Part shown: positions 8,901 through 17,263 of the stretch, in pieces
Numbering within the stretch: position 1 is the first letter of the stretch
How the letters are laid out: each line of letters begins with the position of its first letter
Origin: Clostridia bacterium
GTDB lineage: Bacteria; Bacillota; Clostridia; Oscillospirales; Acutalibacteraceae
DNA: 56,332 nucleotides
NCBI GenBank assembly: GCA_900755895.1
Contig: CAAEIG010000002.1
Coordinates: 1 to 56,332, forward strand
Direction: 5' to 3'
The notes under the pieces: generated by a model
What the model was told of the DNA's origin: nothing
The model's input: only the letters and a program-made list of their open reading frames with translations
Database searches by the model: none
Program-made: the position numbers and the translations under genes

Positions 8901-9018
8901 CAGAAATATTGAGCGCTTTTCTCAAGTGGGTATTCATGTAGATGAGCTCATCGGTATCCATGTCGGTCACATAGACAAACTCGTCTAGATTCTCAAAAAA
9001 CTCCCAGATTCCGTTCAT
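5947..9018 (-). CDS. PAS-GAF-GGDEF-(degenerate GGDEF)-EAL cyclic-di-GMP protein
   Basis: This 1023-residue soluble signalling protein probably makes and/or degrades cyclic di-GMP. In order: a PAS-like N-terminus (about 1-115) with a cysteine cluster at C49, C51, C60 and C63; a GAF-like region (about 120-280); a GGDEF domain with intact GGDEF at 365-369 but no RxxD inhibitory site before it; a PAS-like stretch (about 485-600); a degenerate GGDEF with LDGVRF at 672-677; and an EAL domain (about 765-1015). The EAL signature is ELL (803-805), keeping the metal-binding glutamate, and FNVS, AELTES, LDDFGSGYSS and CIEGVEN are present. Both activities look possible. No membrane segment is evident. 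GGTGGAG lies before the ATG. Codon use is visibly AT-richer than in neighbouring genes, suggesting transfer. Confidence 0.92.
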   Translation of the reverse strand: MNGIWEFFENLDEFVYVTDMDTDELIYMNTHLRKALNISDDQKYQGKKCHCVLQNSKSKCSFCNNHKLKPGYFESWVHYNPVLDKRFLIKDTMLEHDGKRYRVEFALDASADLACQTPYYYARLENVLSQCLQFIFSTTVPEESVNRLLSFLGKTFSCDRAYIFELDGNYAHNTYEWCAEGVVPQIEILKTIPASDVSWWIALFQDSPTIVFSDIEEMRTAYPSTYALLKPQGIKSLALGVIKNEDKQIGFFGVDNPDPGMVPLITTFIRVVGYFIFTFLKRRDLLLELNRLSYHDPLTGAWNRHALERYYTTDALSSLGVIYCDVTGLKQVNDSKGHEAGDQLIRQCYQMIGQVMGTEHIFRTGGDEFVVLCLDCPNDLFIRSVLLLKQVIKKAEYHIAVGYAWSDKAPLDLEALIQYADQSMYEDKQDYYEQHPAADRRISKLRTLAALSPDGQPSSMPDNLQAFLGTAYHDMWAVIRAMTEDNSSCYFYMGDLKKDLYYISDNMKEDFGFESNLVSDLVHHWANRITEQEYRELFLNDFARMIQEKRQIHDTKYRIKDVYGNNLLVRCFAVMIWEEGKTRPSFIAGRITHQDIELVIDPITSFPREHAAIQHIQEIESRKEQTLIIGFSLNGFTELNRTRGRAYGDHLLKQFSNLLMERFSWKMSFFRLDGVRFMAIVKPYCLNESQESLVHEIRRVVEEYFVENGIHPTNPCSFATIEYPAPGLHTGNLISSLIDLIRLAKQSVGQNYITYALEDLDRLQYTANMTLALGHDVKNDMANFRVVVQPVVSAQNGTIVGGELLLRWSYQGKDISPTVFVPILEQSHLICAVGRWVFEETVRTCVRLRSFYPKLYLSFNVSLQQLSDPQLIPFMKETLEKYHLPGDGVVAELTESCLDEQSDELKTYLNQCQQLGIRVALDDFGSGYSSLRMLLQYPFSIIKMDRSLIVEATESQEKTDLIDGMVYAFRQFGKKICIEGVENKCENKLAVQTGCHTIQGYYYHKPMEIHDVYELFSQSDTES

Positions 9019-9104
9019 ATATCAACTCCACCTCTTGGCCTCCACCTCGATATCCCCAATAATTTTTGTTTAATTTGTGAAATAATTAGGGGAATTATAT
9101 AATT

Positions 9105-9133
9105 ATAATAGCCGTTTTACTCAGTCATGTCAA
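9105..9133 (-). promoter_or_regulatory. promoter of the GGDEF-EAL gene
   Basis: On the minus strand TTGACA (9133-9128) and TATTAT (9110-9105) are 17 bases apart. Apart from this promoter and the terminator at 9328, the 414-base gap 9019-9432 shows only AT-rich leader sequence; a 192-codon plus-strand frame starting there runs into the neighbouring gene in antisense and has no recognisable domain. Confidence 0.8.
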
Positions 9134-9327
9134 CGATAGAAATGTATATTGTCAAAAAGAAGTTATTCCAGAAACAACCCATTTTGCATTTGCCGGGAAG
9201 CCACAAGGCCGGATTTCTCTTGGCACAGCTGACTATGCGGAATACGGATGGCGAAAAAATGCTGGAAATCATCGTCTTTCAAAGCAGATTCCCCAGCACA
9301 AAAAAGACGATCAGGACTGCAGGAACC

Positions 9328-9360
9328 AAAAAGGGAGGCTGTGTTTTTCCACAGCCTCCC
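9328..9360 (-). terminator. terminator of the LtaS-like gene
   Basis: The minus-strand stem GGGAGGCTGTG/CACAGCCTCCC (9360-9350/9343-9333) is followed by five T. Confidence 0.85.
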
Positions 9361-9432
9361 TTCACAGGATCAACTAGGATGCTCACGAGTAGGGAACTGC
9401 CAAAGAATGCAGCCGCTCCTTTTTTTGCTGCT

Positions 9433-11340
9433 TTAGGAGATCTCCCGCTCTGCGAAATAGTCGCTCTTCAAGGTGTCCACGGACACTTGCTCCTTCTGGC
9501 TCACCTGGGCGGTAATCTCCTTCATTTCGGAAGTGACTTCCCCGGTATAATCGTTGGTGTAATAGGTCTCCCCATCGTACCAGGCGGAATTGGGGAAGCA
9601 GACCACTCCGCCCTGATCCCCAAAGATGTCATCCCCCATGTAGTACTGGAATTCCGCGTCCAAACCGAACAGATTGGCAATAGTGGGGGCAATATCCACC
9701 GCTGAGACGTATTTTTCCACCTTTTGGGGCTCCTCGCCCTTGGCGTAGTAGAAACAGGGAGTCCGATACAGCTCCGGACTGTCCTCCTCCACGCCCTTTA
9801 GCTCCTGCAAAAACTCCTTGTCCGTCATGTACTTGCCGTAATGGTCGGTGTAAAACCACAGCACCGTATCTTCCAGCTTACCCTCTTCCTCCAGCCGGGC
9901 CACCAGCTCACCCACAAATTGATCGGTCTCCATGGCATGGGCCACCGCCAAGGTGTACTCCTCCATATTGGCGCTGCTGCCCGTCACTCCCGACTGGGCC
10001 ACCGCTGCTTCCGCCGCCTCCAGGTGGGGATCGGAGATGGCGCTCATCTCGTCGGTATAGGGGCCGTGACCGGAATAGGTGATGATATAGGTGAAGTAAT
10101 TGCCCTCCGGCGTCATATCCTCAAAGGCGCGGAGCATCTGGGTATCCAGCATGTAATCCTCCATGCCCATATCATACCCGCTGTGGTAAGTCATGCCCAG
10201 ATTCTCATGGATGCTGCCCCGGCTATAGATACTGGGATTGGCCGGGTGGAAGGAATTGGCCGCATAGCCCTCCTGAGCAAAGAGGTTGGGCAGGGAATTG
10301 GGAAAACGATTGGTAAAGTACACGCTGTTGGACAAGCCCGTCACCGAGGGCACAAGCCCGGTCAGGGAGATGAACTCCGTATTGAAGGTGCCCGCCGAGA
10401 GGAACAGCGGCGTATAGTGATGGACAAAATCCGTGCCCTCCTGCTGAAGCTTGTAGAGATTGGGCATGTACTCCGGAGTCAGCAGCCAGGTGTCCACGGA
10501 TTCCATCATCACCAAGATCAGGTTTTTCCCCTCAAACAGGCCGGTCATCTCATTTTCCCCGCTGACCTCCTGAGCCCGCTCCTCATAGTACCGGTCCAGT
10601 TCCTCCAGCTGGATGGCGCTGCCCTCCAGGCCAAAGGACACCAGAAAATCCCGGATGGTGTACTGGTAAATGCCGGTAATCATCAGATTCCGATTGGAGT
10701 CAGTAAATTCCTTGTAGGCCTCCGCCTCGCTGCTGGGGTCGTAGGTGCTCCCCCACCACATGGTATCCGACTGGGGCAGCATGGACTGATGCAGGCACAG
10801 TACACAGGCCACCGAGCCCACCGCAGCCACTCCGGCGCCCACCCGCAGGGGCCACCGCCGCTTGCCGGGGGTATGTTTGGGAACCAATACCGCCCCCAGC
10901 GCCAGCAGGAGCATTGCCAACACAATGCAGGGGAGTAACCCCGGGCGGAGTTTGAAATAGGACCAGCTGAAGAATTTTGCGCCGTCCCCGGCAAAGTTCA
11001 TGTCCGAAAAGCTGAAAAACTCCCCGAAGATGTGGAAGATCACCCCGTGAAGCACGGTGAGAAACCCAAAAAACAGGGCATAGATCCCCATGAGGATCCG
11101 CCGGGCCAGGGGCGGCAGCAACGCCGCCACCGCTGTGAGAAACAGGGACCATGCTCCGGTGAACACCAGAGCACGCCAATCCAAAAACCGGGTGCTTCCG
11201 GCAGAGCGGTAAAAATACCGCAGAGCGGAATCAAAAAGCACCAATCCGGCAAAGCAAAGGGGCAGGCTGGCCCAAGCCAGCGCTCTCCGCCACTCCTTTA
11301 ATTTCGAAACCACATACAACCAAACTTTTTCCCCGGTCAT
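9433..11340 (-). CDS. LtaS/MdoB-type membrane phosphoglycerol transferase (sulfatase fold)
   Basis: The N-terminal ~200 residues hold about five membrane segments, and the extracellular C-terminal domain has the alkaline-phosphatase/sulfatase fold typical of lipoteichoic acid synthases. Visible active-site elements are the metal-binding glutamate in LVMMESVDTW, the expected nucleophilic threonine in SAGTFNTEF, and the C-terminal metal site in YTDHYGKY. The likely reaction is transfer of glycerol phosphate from phosphatidylglycerol to an envelope acceptor, but the acceptor cannot be told from sequence. The start is uncertain: ATG at 11340 (11 bases after AGAAGG) or TTG at 11346. It has its own promoter and terminator. 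Confidence 0.85.
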   Translation of the reverse strand: MTGEKVWLYVVSKLKEWRRALAWASLPLCFAGLVLFDSALRYFYRSAGSTRFLDWRALVFTGAWSLFLTAVAALLPPLARRILMGIYALFFGFLTVLHGVIFHIFGEFFSFSDMNFAGDGAKFFSWSYFKLRPGLLPCIVLAMLLLALGAVLVPKHTPGKRRWPLRVGAGVAAVGSVACVLCLHQSMLPQSDTMWWGSTYDPSSEAEAYKEFTDSNRNLMITGIYQYTIRDFLVSFGLEGSAIQLEELDRYYEERAQEVSGENEMTGLFEGKNLILVMMESVDTWLLTPEYMPNLYKLQQEGTDFVHHYTPLFLSAGTFNTEFISLTGLVPSVTGLSNSVYFTNRFPNSLPNLFAQEGYAANSFHPANPSIYSRGSIHENLGMTYHSGYDMGMEDYMLDTQMLRAFEDMTPEGNYFTYIITYSGHGPYTDEMSAISDPHLEAAEAAVAQSGVTGSSANMEEYTLAVAHAMETDQFVGELVARLEEEGKLEDTVLWFYTDHYGKYMTDKEFLQELKGVEEDSPELYRTPCFYYAKGEEPQKVEKYVSAVDIAPTIANLFGLDAEFQYYMGDDIFGDQGGVVCFPNSAWYDGETYYTNDYTGEVTSEMKEITAQVSQKEQVSVDTLKSDYFAEREIS

Positions 11341-11378
11341 AAACAAACGAACCTTCTTGCTATGTAAAAGATGTGTTA

Positions 11379-11407
11379 ACTATACCATAATTTCTGTAAA
11401 ATCACAA
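11379..11407 (-). promoter_or_regulatory. probable promoter of the LtaS-like gene
   Basis: On the minus strand TTGTGA (11407-11402) and TATAGT (11384-11379) are separated by 17 bases. Confidence 0.55.
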
Positions 11408-11437
11408 GAAACCTGACTTTTTTCTTCCCAAATTGCG

Positions 11438-11470
11438 CAAAAAAAGACCGCCGTAGCAGTACGGCAGTCC
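11438..11470 (-). terminator. terminator of the ABC exporter operon
   Basis: The minus-strand stem GACTGCCGTA/TACGGCGGTC (11469-11460/11455-11446) is followed by about seven T. Confidence 0.85.
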
Positions 11471-11516
11471 TTTTCGTCAAAGTGAGTTTCTTCATTCTCG
11501 AGAAGCGGGAGCCAAC

Positions 11517-13439
11517 TTACTCCAGCTCCAAAGCACCGGTATACAGCTGATAGTAGGTGCCATGGAGGCCAATCAGCTGGTCGTGGGTGCCCCGCTCGAT
11601 GATGCGTCCGTGATCCAGCACCATGATGGCGTCGGAGTTCTGCACCGTGCTCAGCCGGTGGGCGATGACAAACACCGTCCTGCCGGTCATCAAGGCATCC
11701 ATGCCCTTTTGGACAATGGCCTCGGTGTGGGTGTCGATGGAGGAGGTAGCCTCGTCCAGGATCATCACCGGGGGATCGGCCACAGCCGCCCGGGCGATGG
11801 ACAGCAGCTGCCGCTGGCCCTGAGACAGGCTGGCGCCGTTGCCGGACAGGGGGGTGTCATACCCCTGGGGCAGACGGGTGATAAAGTCGTGAGCGCCTGC
11901 CAGCTTGGCGGCGGCCATGCACTCCTCGTCAGTGGCGTCCAAGCGGCCATAGCGGATGTTGTCCATCACAGTGCCGGTGAACAGGTTGGTATCCTGAAGC
12001 ACCATGCCCAGGGACTGCCGCAGGTCCGCCTTTTTGATCTTGTTGATGTTGATGCCGTCGTAGCGGATTTTACCATCGGCGATGTCATAGAACCGGTTGA
12101 TCAAGTTGGTGATGGTGGTCTTGCCGGCGCCGGTGGAGCCCACAAAGGCGATCTTCTGACCGGGCTTGGCGTACAGGGTGATGTTGTGCAGCACCATCTT
12201 CGCCGGGTCGTAACCGAAGTCCACGTCATCCAGCACCACCTCGCCCTGGAGCTTGGTGTAGGTCACAGAGCCGTCAGCCTGATGGGGATGCTTCCAAGCC
12301 CAAACGCCAGTGCGCTGAGCGCACTCGGTGAGGGAGCCATCGGCATTCTCCATGGCGTTGACCAGGGTGACATAGCCCTCGTCCTTTTCCGGCACCTGGT
12401 CAATCAGGTCGAAGATACGCTTGGTGCCGGCCAGGCCCATGATCACCATGTTCAGCTGGTTGGACACCTGGCTGATGGAGCCTGCAAACTGCTTGGTCAT
12501 GTTCAGGAAGGGCACCAGGATGCTGATGCTGAAAGCCAGGCCGGAAATGCTCAGGTTGGGCACGCCACTCATGAGCAGGATGCCGCCCAGCACTGCCACG
12601 CACACATACAGCACGTTGCCGATGTTGTTCAAAATGGGCATGAGCATGTTGGCATAGCGGTTGGCCTTTTCCGCGTTGTGGAACAGCTCGTCGTTGACCT
12701 TGTCAAAGTCCTCCTTGGCGCCTTCCTCGTGGCAGAACACCTTGATGACCTTCTGGCCGTTCATCATCTCTTCCACCACGCCCTCGGTGCTGGCAATGGA
12801 TTGCTGCATCCGCAGGAAGTACTTGGAGGACTGGCCGCCCACCTTGCGGGTGACCATCACCATGCAGAAGATTCCAAACAGGATCATCAGGGTCATCCAC
12901 ACGCTGTAATACAGCATGATGCCCAGCACCGTCACAATGGTCACACCGGAGATGATGAAGTTGGGCATACTCTGGGAGATCATCTGGCGCAGGGTGTCGA
13001 TATCGTTGGTGTAATAGCTCATCACGTCGCCGTGATTGTGGGTGTCAAAATACTTGATGGGCAGATCCTGCATGCCGTTGAACATCTGCACGCGCATCTT
13101 GGCCAGGGAACCCTGGGTGATCACAGCCATCAACTGGTTATAGGTGGCGCCGGCCACCAGGCTCAGCCCGTAGAGCACCACCAGAATGCCCACCAGCCGG
13201 AACAGCTGACCGGACACCGCAGCCCAATCGCCGTTCTGCCAGCTCTGCTCCACCAGAGCGATGACATTCTGCATGAAGATGGAGGGGATGGAACTGATGA
13301 TGGCGTTGGCCAAAATGCACACCAATGTAATGGGAAGCATCACCGGGTAGAACCGGAACAGCATTTTAATCAACCGCAAAAGGACGTCCTTGCGCTGGCC
13401 CTTTTCCAGGGGAGCGCCACCGTGTCTGGGCATTGGCAT
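11517..13439 (-). CDS. ABC exporter subunit B (catalytic half of a heterodimer)
   Basis: This fused membrane-ATPase half-transporter of 640 residues is the second gene of a two-gene exporter. The six-helix membrane domain (about 20-330) is followed by an ATPase with Walker A GSTGAGKTT, Walker B ending ILDEATSS (catalytic glutamate present) and switch histidine in IAHRLS. The signature is SLSQGQ rather than SGGQ. Its partner has the reverse pattern, as in known heterodimeric exporters with one degenerate site. An unusual insert of about 40 residues lies in the linker before the ATPase domain. Substrate is unknown; drug or lipid export is typical. It overlaps its partner by one base (TAATG). 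Confidence 0.93.
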   Translation of the reverse strand: MPMPRHGGAPLEKGQRKDVLLRLIKMLFRFYPVMLPITLVCILANAIISSIPSIFMQNVIALVEQSWQNGDWAAVSGQLFRLVGILVVLYGLSLVAGATYNQLMAVITQGSLAKMRVQMFNGMQDLPIKYFDTHNHGDVMSYYTNDIDTLRQMISQSMPNFIISGVTIVTVLGIMLYYSVWMTLMILFGIFCMVMVTRKVGGQSSKYFLRMQQSIASTEGVVEEMMNGQKVIKVFCHEEGAKEDFDKVNDELFHNAEKANRYANMLMPILNNIGNVLYVCVAVLGGILLMSGVPNLSISGLAFSISILVPFLNMTKQFAGSISQVSNQLNMVIMGLAGTKRIFDLIDQVPEKDEGYVTLVNAMENADGSLTECAQRTGVWAWKHPHQADGSVTYTKLQGEVVLDDVDFGYDPAKMVLHNITLYAKPGQKIAFVGSTGAGKTTITNLINRFYDIADGKIRYDGININKIKKADLRQSLGMVLQDTNLFTGTVMDNIRYGRLDATDEECMAAAKLAGAHDFITRLPQGYDTPLSGNGASLSQGQRQLLSIARAAVADPPVMILDEATSSIDTHTEAIVQKGMDALMTGRTVFVIAHRLSTVQNSDAIMVLDHGRIIERGTHDQLIGLHGTYYQLYTGALELE

Positions 13440-15193
13440 TAGGCTTCCTCCTCCTTTCCCTGGGTGGAGGTCCTGTTCTGAGAGGTGTAGATCTCCCGAT
13501 AGACAGGACTGGTCTTCATCAGCTCCTCATGGGAACCGATGGCGGCAATGGTGCCGTTGTTCATCAAAATGATGCGGTCGGCGTCCTGCACAGAGGCCAC
13601 CCGCTGGGCAATGATGATCTTGGTGGTCTCCGGGATGAACTTCCGGAAGCCCTGGCGGATCAACGCATCGGTACGGGTGTCCACCGCGCTGGTGGAGTCG
13701 TCCAGAATCAAGATCTTGGGCTTCTTCAACAGGGCCCGGGCAATACAGAGACGCTGCTTCTGGCCGCCGGACACATTGGTGCCGCCCTGCTCAATATGAG
13801 TGTCGTACTTCATGGGGAACTGCTGGATGAACTCATCCGCCTGGGACAGACGGCAGGCCTCCTCCAACTGCTCATCAGTGGCGTCGGGATTGCCCCAGCG
13901 CAGGTTGTCTTTGATGGTGCCGGAGAACAGCTCGTTCTTTTGAAGCACCACAGCCACCTGGTTGCGCAGGGTCTCCAGGTCGTAATCCCGGACGTCCACG
14001 CCGCCCACCTTCACAGAGCCCTCGGTGGCGTCGTACAGCCGGGGGATCAGCTGGATCAGCGTAGTTTTGGAGGAACCCGTACCTCCCAGCACACCGATGA
14101 TCTCGCCGGACTTGATATGTAGGTCAATATCCGACAGAGAGTTGCGCTGAGCCTTCTTGGAGTACTTGAAGCTCACATGGTTGAAGTCGATGGAACCGTC
14201 CTTGACCTCCATAACGGGGTTTTCGGGGTTGTGAAGGGTGCTCTTCTCAGAGAGGACCTCCACAATACGCTCGGCGGATTCCGCAGACATGGTAATCATG
14301 ACAAAGATCATGGAGAGCATCATCAGGCTCATGAGGATCTGGAAAGAATAGGTGAGCAAGGAGCTCATCTGGCCCACGTTCAAATCCAGGCCCTGGCTGG
14401 TGATGACGGTGTAAGAGCCGAAGGACAGCACAAATACCATGACCCCGTACACGCAGAACTGCATCAGGGGGTTGTTGATGGCCAGGATCCGCTCGGCCTT
14501 GGTGAAGTCCTTCCGGACGTCATCGGCAGCAGCGCCGAACTTCTGCTTCTCATAGTCCTCCCGGACGTAGGCCTTGACCACCCGCATGCCCCGGATATTC
14601 TCCTGGATGGAGGCATTCAGATTGTCGTACTTGCGGAAGACCCGGCGGAACAGGGGCATGGTCTTCCGGGTGACAAAGAACAGGCCAATGCCCAAAATGG
14701 GAATGGTAAACAGGAAAATCAGTGCCATCTTACCGCCCATGACAAAGCCCATGACAAAGGAGAAGACCAGCATCAGGGGGCAGCGCACAGCGGTACGAAT
14801 GATCATCATGTAGGCCATCTGAACGTTGGTGATATCCGTGGTCAAGCGGGTCACCAAGCTGGAGACAGAAAACTTGTCGATGTTCTCAAAGGAGAAATCC
14901 TGAATGGCGTAGAACATATCCTTGCGCAGGTTGCGGGCAAAGCCGCAGCTGGCAGTGGCACAAGCGGAACCGGCCAGAGCGCCGAAGGCCAGGGACAGGA
15001 CCGCCATGACAATCAGCACAGCAGCATAGCGCAGCAGCGTGGGCATGTTGATGCCCTTCTGGATCTCATTGACCAGGTTGGCGATGATAAAGGGAATGAT
15101 ACATTCCATAATCACTTCGCCGGTGACGAATACGGGGGCCAGAATTGACGGCTTCTTATACTCCCGTATGCTTTTCGCCAGAGTTTTGATCAT
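13439..15193 (-). CDS. ABC exporter subunit A (degenerate-site half of a heterodimer)
   Basis: This 584-residue half-transporter has a six-helix membrane domain and an ATPase domain with Walker A GGTGSSKTT, a canonical signature VSGGQKQR, Walker B ending ILDDSTSA and IAQRVAS at the switch. The catalytic glutamate is aspartate and the switch histidine is glutamine, so this half carries the degenerate Walker B. It should form a heterodimer with the next gene. The start at 15193 follows GGAAAGGAAGG; the longer open frame to 15379 would include the promoter. The leader is about 150 bases, and a MarR-type half-site overlaps the -10. Confidence 0.93.
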   Translation of the reverse strand: MIKTLAKSIREYKKPSILAPVFVTGEVIMECIIPFIIANLVNEIQKGINMPTLLRYAAVLIVMAVLSLAFGALAGSACATASCGFARNLRKDMFYAIQDFSFENIDKFSVSSLVTRLTTDITNVQMAYMMIIRTAVRCPLMLVFSFVMGFVMGGKMALIFLFTIPILGIGLFFVTRKTMPLFRRVFRKYDNLNASIQENIRGMRVVKAYVREDYEKQKFGAAADDVRKDFTKAERILAINNPLMQFCVYGVMVFVLSFGSYTVITSQGLDLNVGQMSSLLTYSFQILMSLMMLSMIFVMITMSAESAERIVEVLSEKSTLHNPENPVMEVKDGSIDFNHVSFKYSKKAQRNSLSDIDLHIKSGEIIGVLGGTGSSKTTLIQLIPRLYDATEGSVKVGGVDVRDYDLETLRNQVAVVLQKNELFSGTIKDNLRWGNPDATDEQLEEACRLSQADEFIQQFPMKYDTHIEQGGTNVSGGQKQRLCIARALLKKPKILILDDSTSAVDTRTDALIRQGFRKFIPETTKIIIAQRVASVQDADRIILMNNGTIAAIGSHEELMKTSPVYREIYTSQNRTSTQGKEEEA

Positions 15194-15335
15194 AGAAAAC
15201 CTTCCTTTCCGATACAATACTCCCCACAGCAGGGCTCCTCCCAAGGGAACCAACACCCGTAAACACACAAAACCGTCCAGCCCGGCTCTTTGAGGAAAAG
15301 CCGCGCCCGGTACGGATGGGGGAAACAATTTATTG

Positions 15336-15351
15336 TTAGGTATCGAACTAA
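15336..15351. promoter_or_regulatory. candidate MarR-type operator at the ABC exporter promoter
   Basis: TTAGGTATCGAACTAA is an imperfect inverted repeat (5 of 8 positions paired) that touches the -10. Its GAACTAA half-site recurs in the leader of the marR-ABC operon at 32963-33004. Confidence 0.5.
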
Positions 15352-15379
15352 TTTTACGGCATATAGTTGCCTTTGTCAA
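15351..15379 (-). promoter_or_regulatory. promoter of the ABC exporter operon
   Basis: On the minus strand a perfect TTGACA (15379-15374) lies 17 bases before TAAAAT (15356-15351). The 355-base divergent gap 15194-15548 holds this promoter, its 150-base leader and the MATE promoter, but no repeat element. Confidence 0.8.
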
Positions 15380-15428
15380 GTGATTTTTCCAGATTTCACC
15401 CGGGAAAATAATTGCCCCTCCAGCGGCC

Positions 15429-15457
15429 TTGCAACGGCTATTTTGCTGTGCTATAAT
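15429..15457 (+). promoter_or_regulatory. promoter of the first MATE gene
   Basis: TTGCAA (15429-15434) and a perfect TATAAT (15452-15457) are separated by 17 bases. Confidence 0.75.
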
Positions 15458-15548
15458 ACTAAATAATTTTTACAAACACGTTTTTTGAAATTTACACAAA
15501 GTTCGCACCAGAACCATTTTTTATCACTTTTTTCAGGGAGGAACCGCC

Positions 15549-16919
15549 ATGGAGGACGCCAAAAAAACAGAACTTTTTGAAAGCATGCCCATCCCCAAGG
15601 CGGTGATGAACCTGGCAATTCCCACAGTGCTCAGCTCCCTGGTGATGGTGCTCTACAACCTGGCGGACACCTACTTTGTGGGCATGCTCAACGACGCCGT
15701 GCAGAATGCCGCCGTCACCCTGGCAGCTCCTCTGCTGCTGGCCTTCAACGCCGTGAACAACCTCTTTGGCGTGGGGTCCTCCAGCATGATGAGCCGGGCT
15801 CTGGGCAAAAAGGACTATGATACCGTGTACCGCAGTTCCGCCTTTGGCTTTTACTGCGCCATCTTCGCCGGACTGCTGTTTTCCATCGGCTACACCCTGT
15901 TCCAGACCCCCCTGCTGAATCTGCTGGGCGCCACTCAGGAGACCATCGGCACCACCATGGGCTATGCCCGGTGGACCGTGACCTTCGGCGCAGTGCCCGC
16001 CATCCTCAACGTGGTGATGGCCTATCTGGTCCGGGCGGAGGGCGCCTCGATGCACGCCAGCATCGGCACCATGAGCGGCTGCTTTTTGAACATCCTTCTG
16101 GACCCCGTGTTCATCCTTCCCCAAGGGCTGAACATGGGCGCTCAGGGCGCGGGATTGGCCACCTTCCTGTCCAACTGCTGCGCCTGTGTTTACTTCTTCA
16201 TTCTGCTGTACTGCAAGCGCGGTAAAACCTACGTCTGCGTCAACCCCAAGATGTTCGGCTTCCGCCGTCACATTGTGCTGGGCGTCTGCGCTGTGGGCAT
16301 CCCCGCCTCCATTCAAAACTTATTGAACGTCACAGGAATGAGCGTGCTGAATAACTTCACCTCCTCCTTTGGCTCCAACGCCGTGGCCGCCATGGGAATT
16401 GCCCAGAAGATCAACTCGGTCACCGTGCAGATCGCCTTGGGCCTGTCCCAGGGCATCATGCCCCTGGTCAGCTACAACTACGCCAGCGGCAACGTCAAGC
16501 GCATGAAGAAAACCTTCTTCTTTGCTGCCCGCATCGCCATTGCTTTTCTAGTATTTATGGAAGTGGCTTACTACCTGGGCGCCCGCACTTGGGTTGGCCT
16601 CTTCATGCAGGACGAGCAAATTGTAGAGTACGGCTCCCGGTTCCTGCGGGGCTTCTGTCTGGGCATGCCGTTCCTGGCCATTGACTTCTTGGGCGTGGGC
16701 GTGTTCCAGGCCTGCGGTCTGGGCAAGAATGCCTTCCTGTTTGCGGTGCTGCGCAAAGTGGTGCTGGAGATTCCCGCCCTGTTCATCCTCAACGCCCTGT
16801 TCCCCCTGTACGGCTTGGCATACGCTCAGTTTGCCGCTGAAATCGTGCTGTGCATCGCTGCCATTGTGGTGCTTTACCGGTTGTTCCGCAAATTGGAAAA
16901 ACGTCAGAAACAGGCATAA
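15549..16919 (+). CDS. MATE-family multidrug/cation antiporter
   Basis: This 456-residue membrane protein with about 12 hydrophobic segments belongs to the MATE efflux family, which exports drugs or metabolites using a proton or sodium gradient. The N-terminal VLSSLVMVLYNLADTYFVG matches the first MATE repeat, and the ATQETIG...VMAYLVRAEG arrangement is typical of clostridial NorM/DinF-like members. The start at 15549 follows AGGGAGGA. It has its own promoter, is divergent from an ABC exporter, and ends in a structured repeat and shared terminator. Substrate is unknown. Confidence 0.92.
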   Translation: MEDAKKTELFESMPIPKAVMNLAIPTVLSSLVMVLYNLADTYFVGMLNDAVQNAAVTLAAPLLLAFNAVNNLFGVGSSSMMSRALGKKDYDTVYRSSAFGFYCAIFAGLLFSIGYTLFQTPLLNLLGATQETIGTTMGYARWTVTFGAVPAILNVVMAYLVRAEGASMHASIGTMSGCFLNILLDPVFILPQGLNMGAQGAGLATFLSNCCACVYFFILLYCKRGKTYVCVNPKMFGFRRHIVLGVCAVGIPASIQNLLNVTGMSVLNNFTSSFGSNAVAAMGIAQKINSVTVQIALGLSQGIMPLVSYNYASGNVKRMKKTFFFAARIAIAFLVFMEVAYYLGARTWVGLFMQDEQIVEYGSRFLRGFCLGMPFLAIDFLGVGVFQACGLGKNAFLFAVLRKVVLEIPALFILNALFPLYGLAYAQFAAEIVLCIAAIVVLYRLFRKLEKRQKQA

Positions 16920-17043
16920 AACGAAAAAGTTTTTCGGGCGCCTTTTTTCAAAAAGGCGCGACCTTAAAAAACTGCGTGAAGCGCAGATAAAAAACCAGGC
17001 CCCTCAGCCGCACGCACCCGTAGGGTGATAGGCTGAGGGGCCG
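16919..17043 (+). repeat. gene-edge structured repeat, copy 4 (short subtype)
   Basis: It begins at the MATE stop codon. Arms are GCGCCTTTTT/AAAAAGGCGC, CTGCG/CGCAG and a perfect 12-bp outer stem GGCCCCTCAGCC/GGCTGAGGGGCC (16998-17009/17031-17042) with GATAG before its 3' arm. The second hairpin is missing. Confidence 0.85.
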
Positions 17044-17060
17044 AATCTTTTGTGCCAAGC

Positions 17061-17099
17061 AAAAAAGGACATCCAAGCCAAAAACTTGGGTGTCCTTTT
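17061..17099. terminator. palindromic terminator shared by converging genes
   Basis: GGACATCCAAG (17067-17077) pairs with CTTGGGTGTCC (17085-17095), with A-run before and T-run after, so it can work both ways. It is one of four near-identical palindromes in the window (also 26901, 33094 and 51131), each next to the inner end of a structured repeat. Its loop GCCAAAAAC is the reverse complement of the loop in the other copies. Confidence 0.85.
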
Positions 17100-17113
17100 A
17101 CGGTTTGTAAAAG

Positions 17114-17251
17114 AGGGCCGCTCCCAGGGCTATCGCCTCCGGCGCATGCGCCCTGCTCGCTAGTTTTTTATCTGCGCTTTGCGCAGTTTTTAAGGTCGCG
17201 AGACGCCGTCTCGCGCTCTGCAGCCTTTGAAAAGGCTGGCGAAACTTTTGT
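17114..17251 (-). repeat. gene-edge structured repeat, copy 5 (long subtype)
   Basis: Read on the minus strand, arms are AGCCTTT/AAAGGCT, GCGAGAC/GTCTCGC, CTGCGC/GCGCAG and GAGCAGGGC/GCCCTGGGAGC with GATAG. It mirrors copy 4 across the palindromic terminator; its edge is about 13 bases from the stop of the PPK2 gene. Confidence 0.85.
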
Positions 17252-17263
17252 GTTAATCGCTTC

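Noticed and set aside
9127..9705. A 192-codon plus-strand frame after the GGDEF-EAL promoter
   Set aside because: It has no ribosome binding site or domain, and its second half is antisense to the LtaS-like gene.
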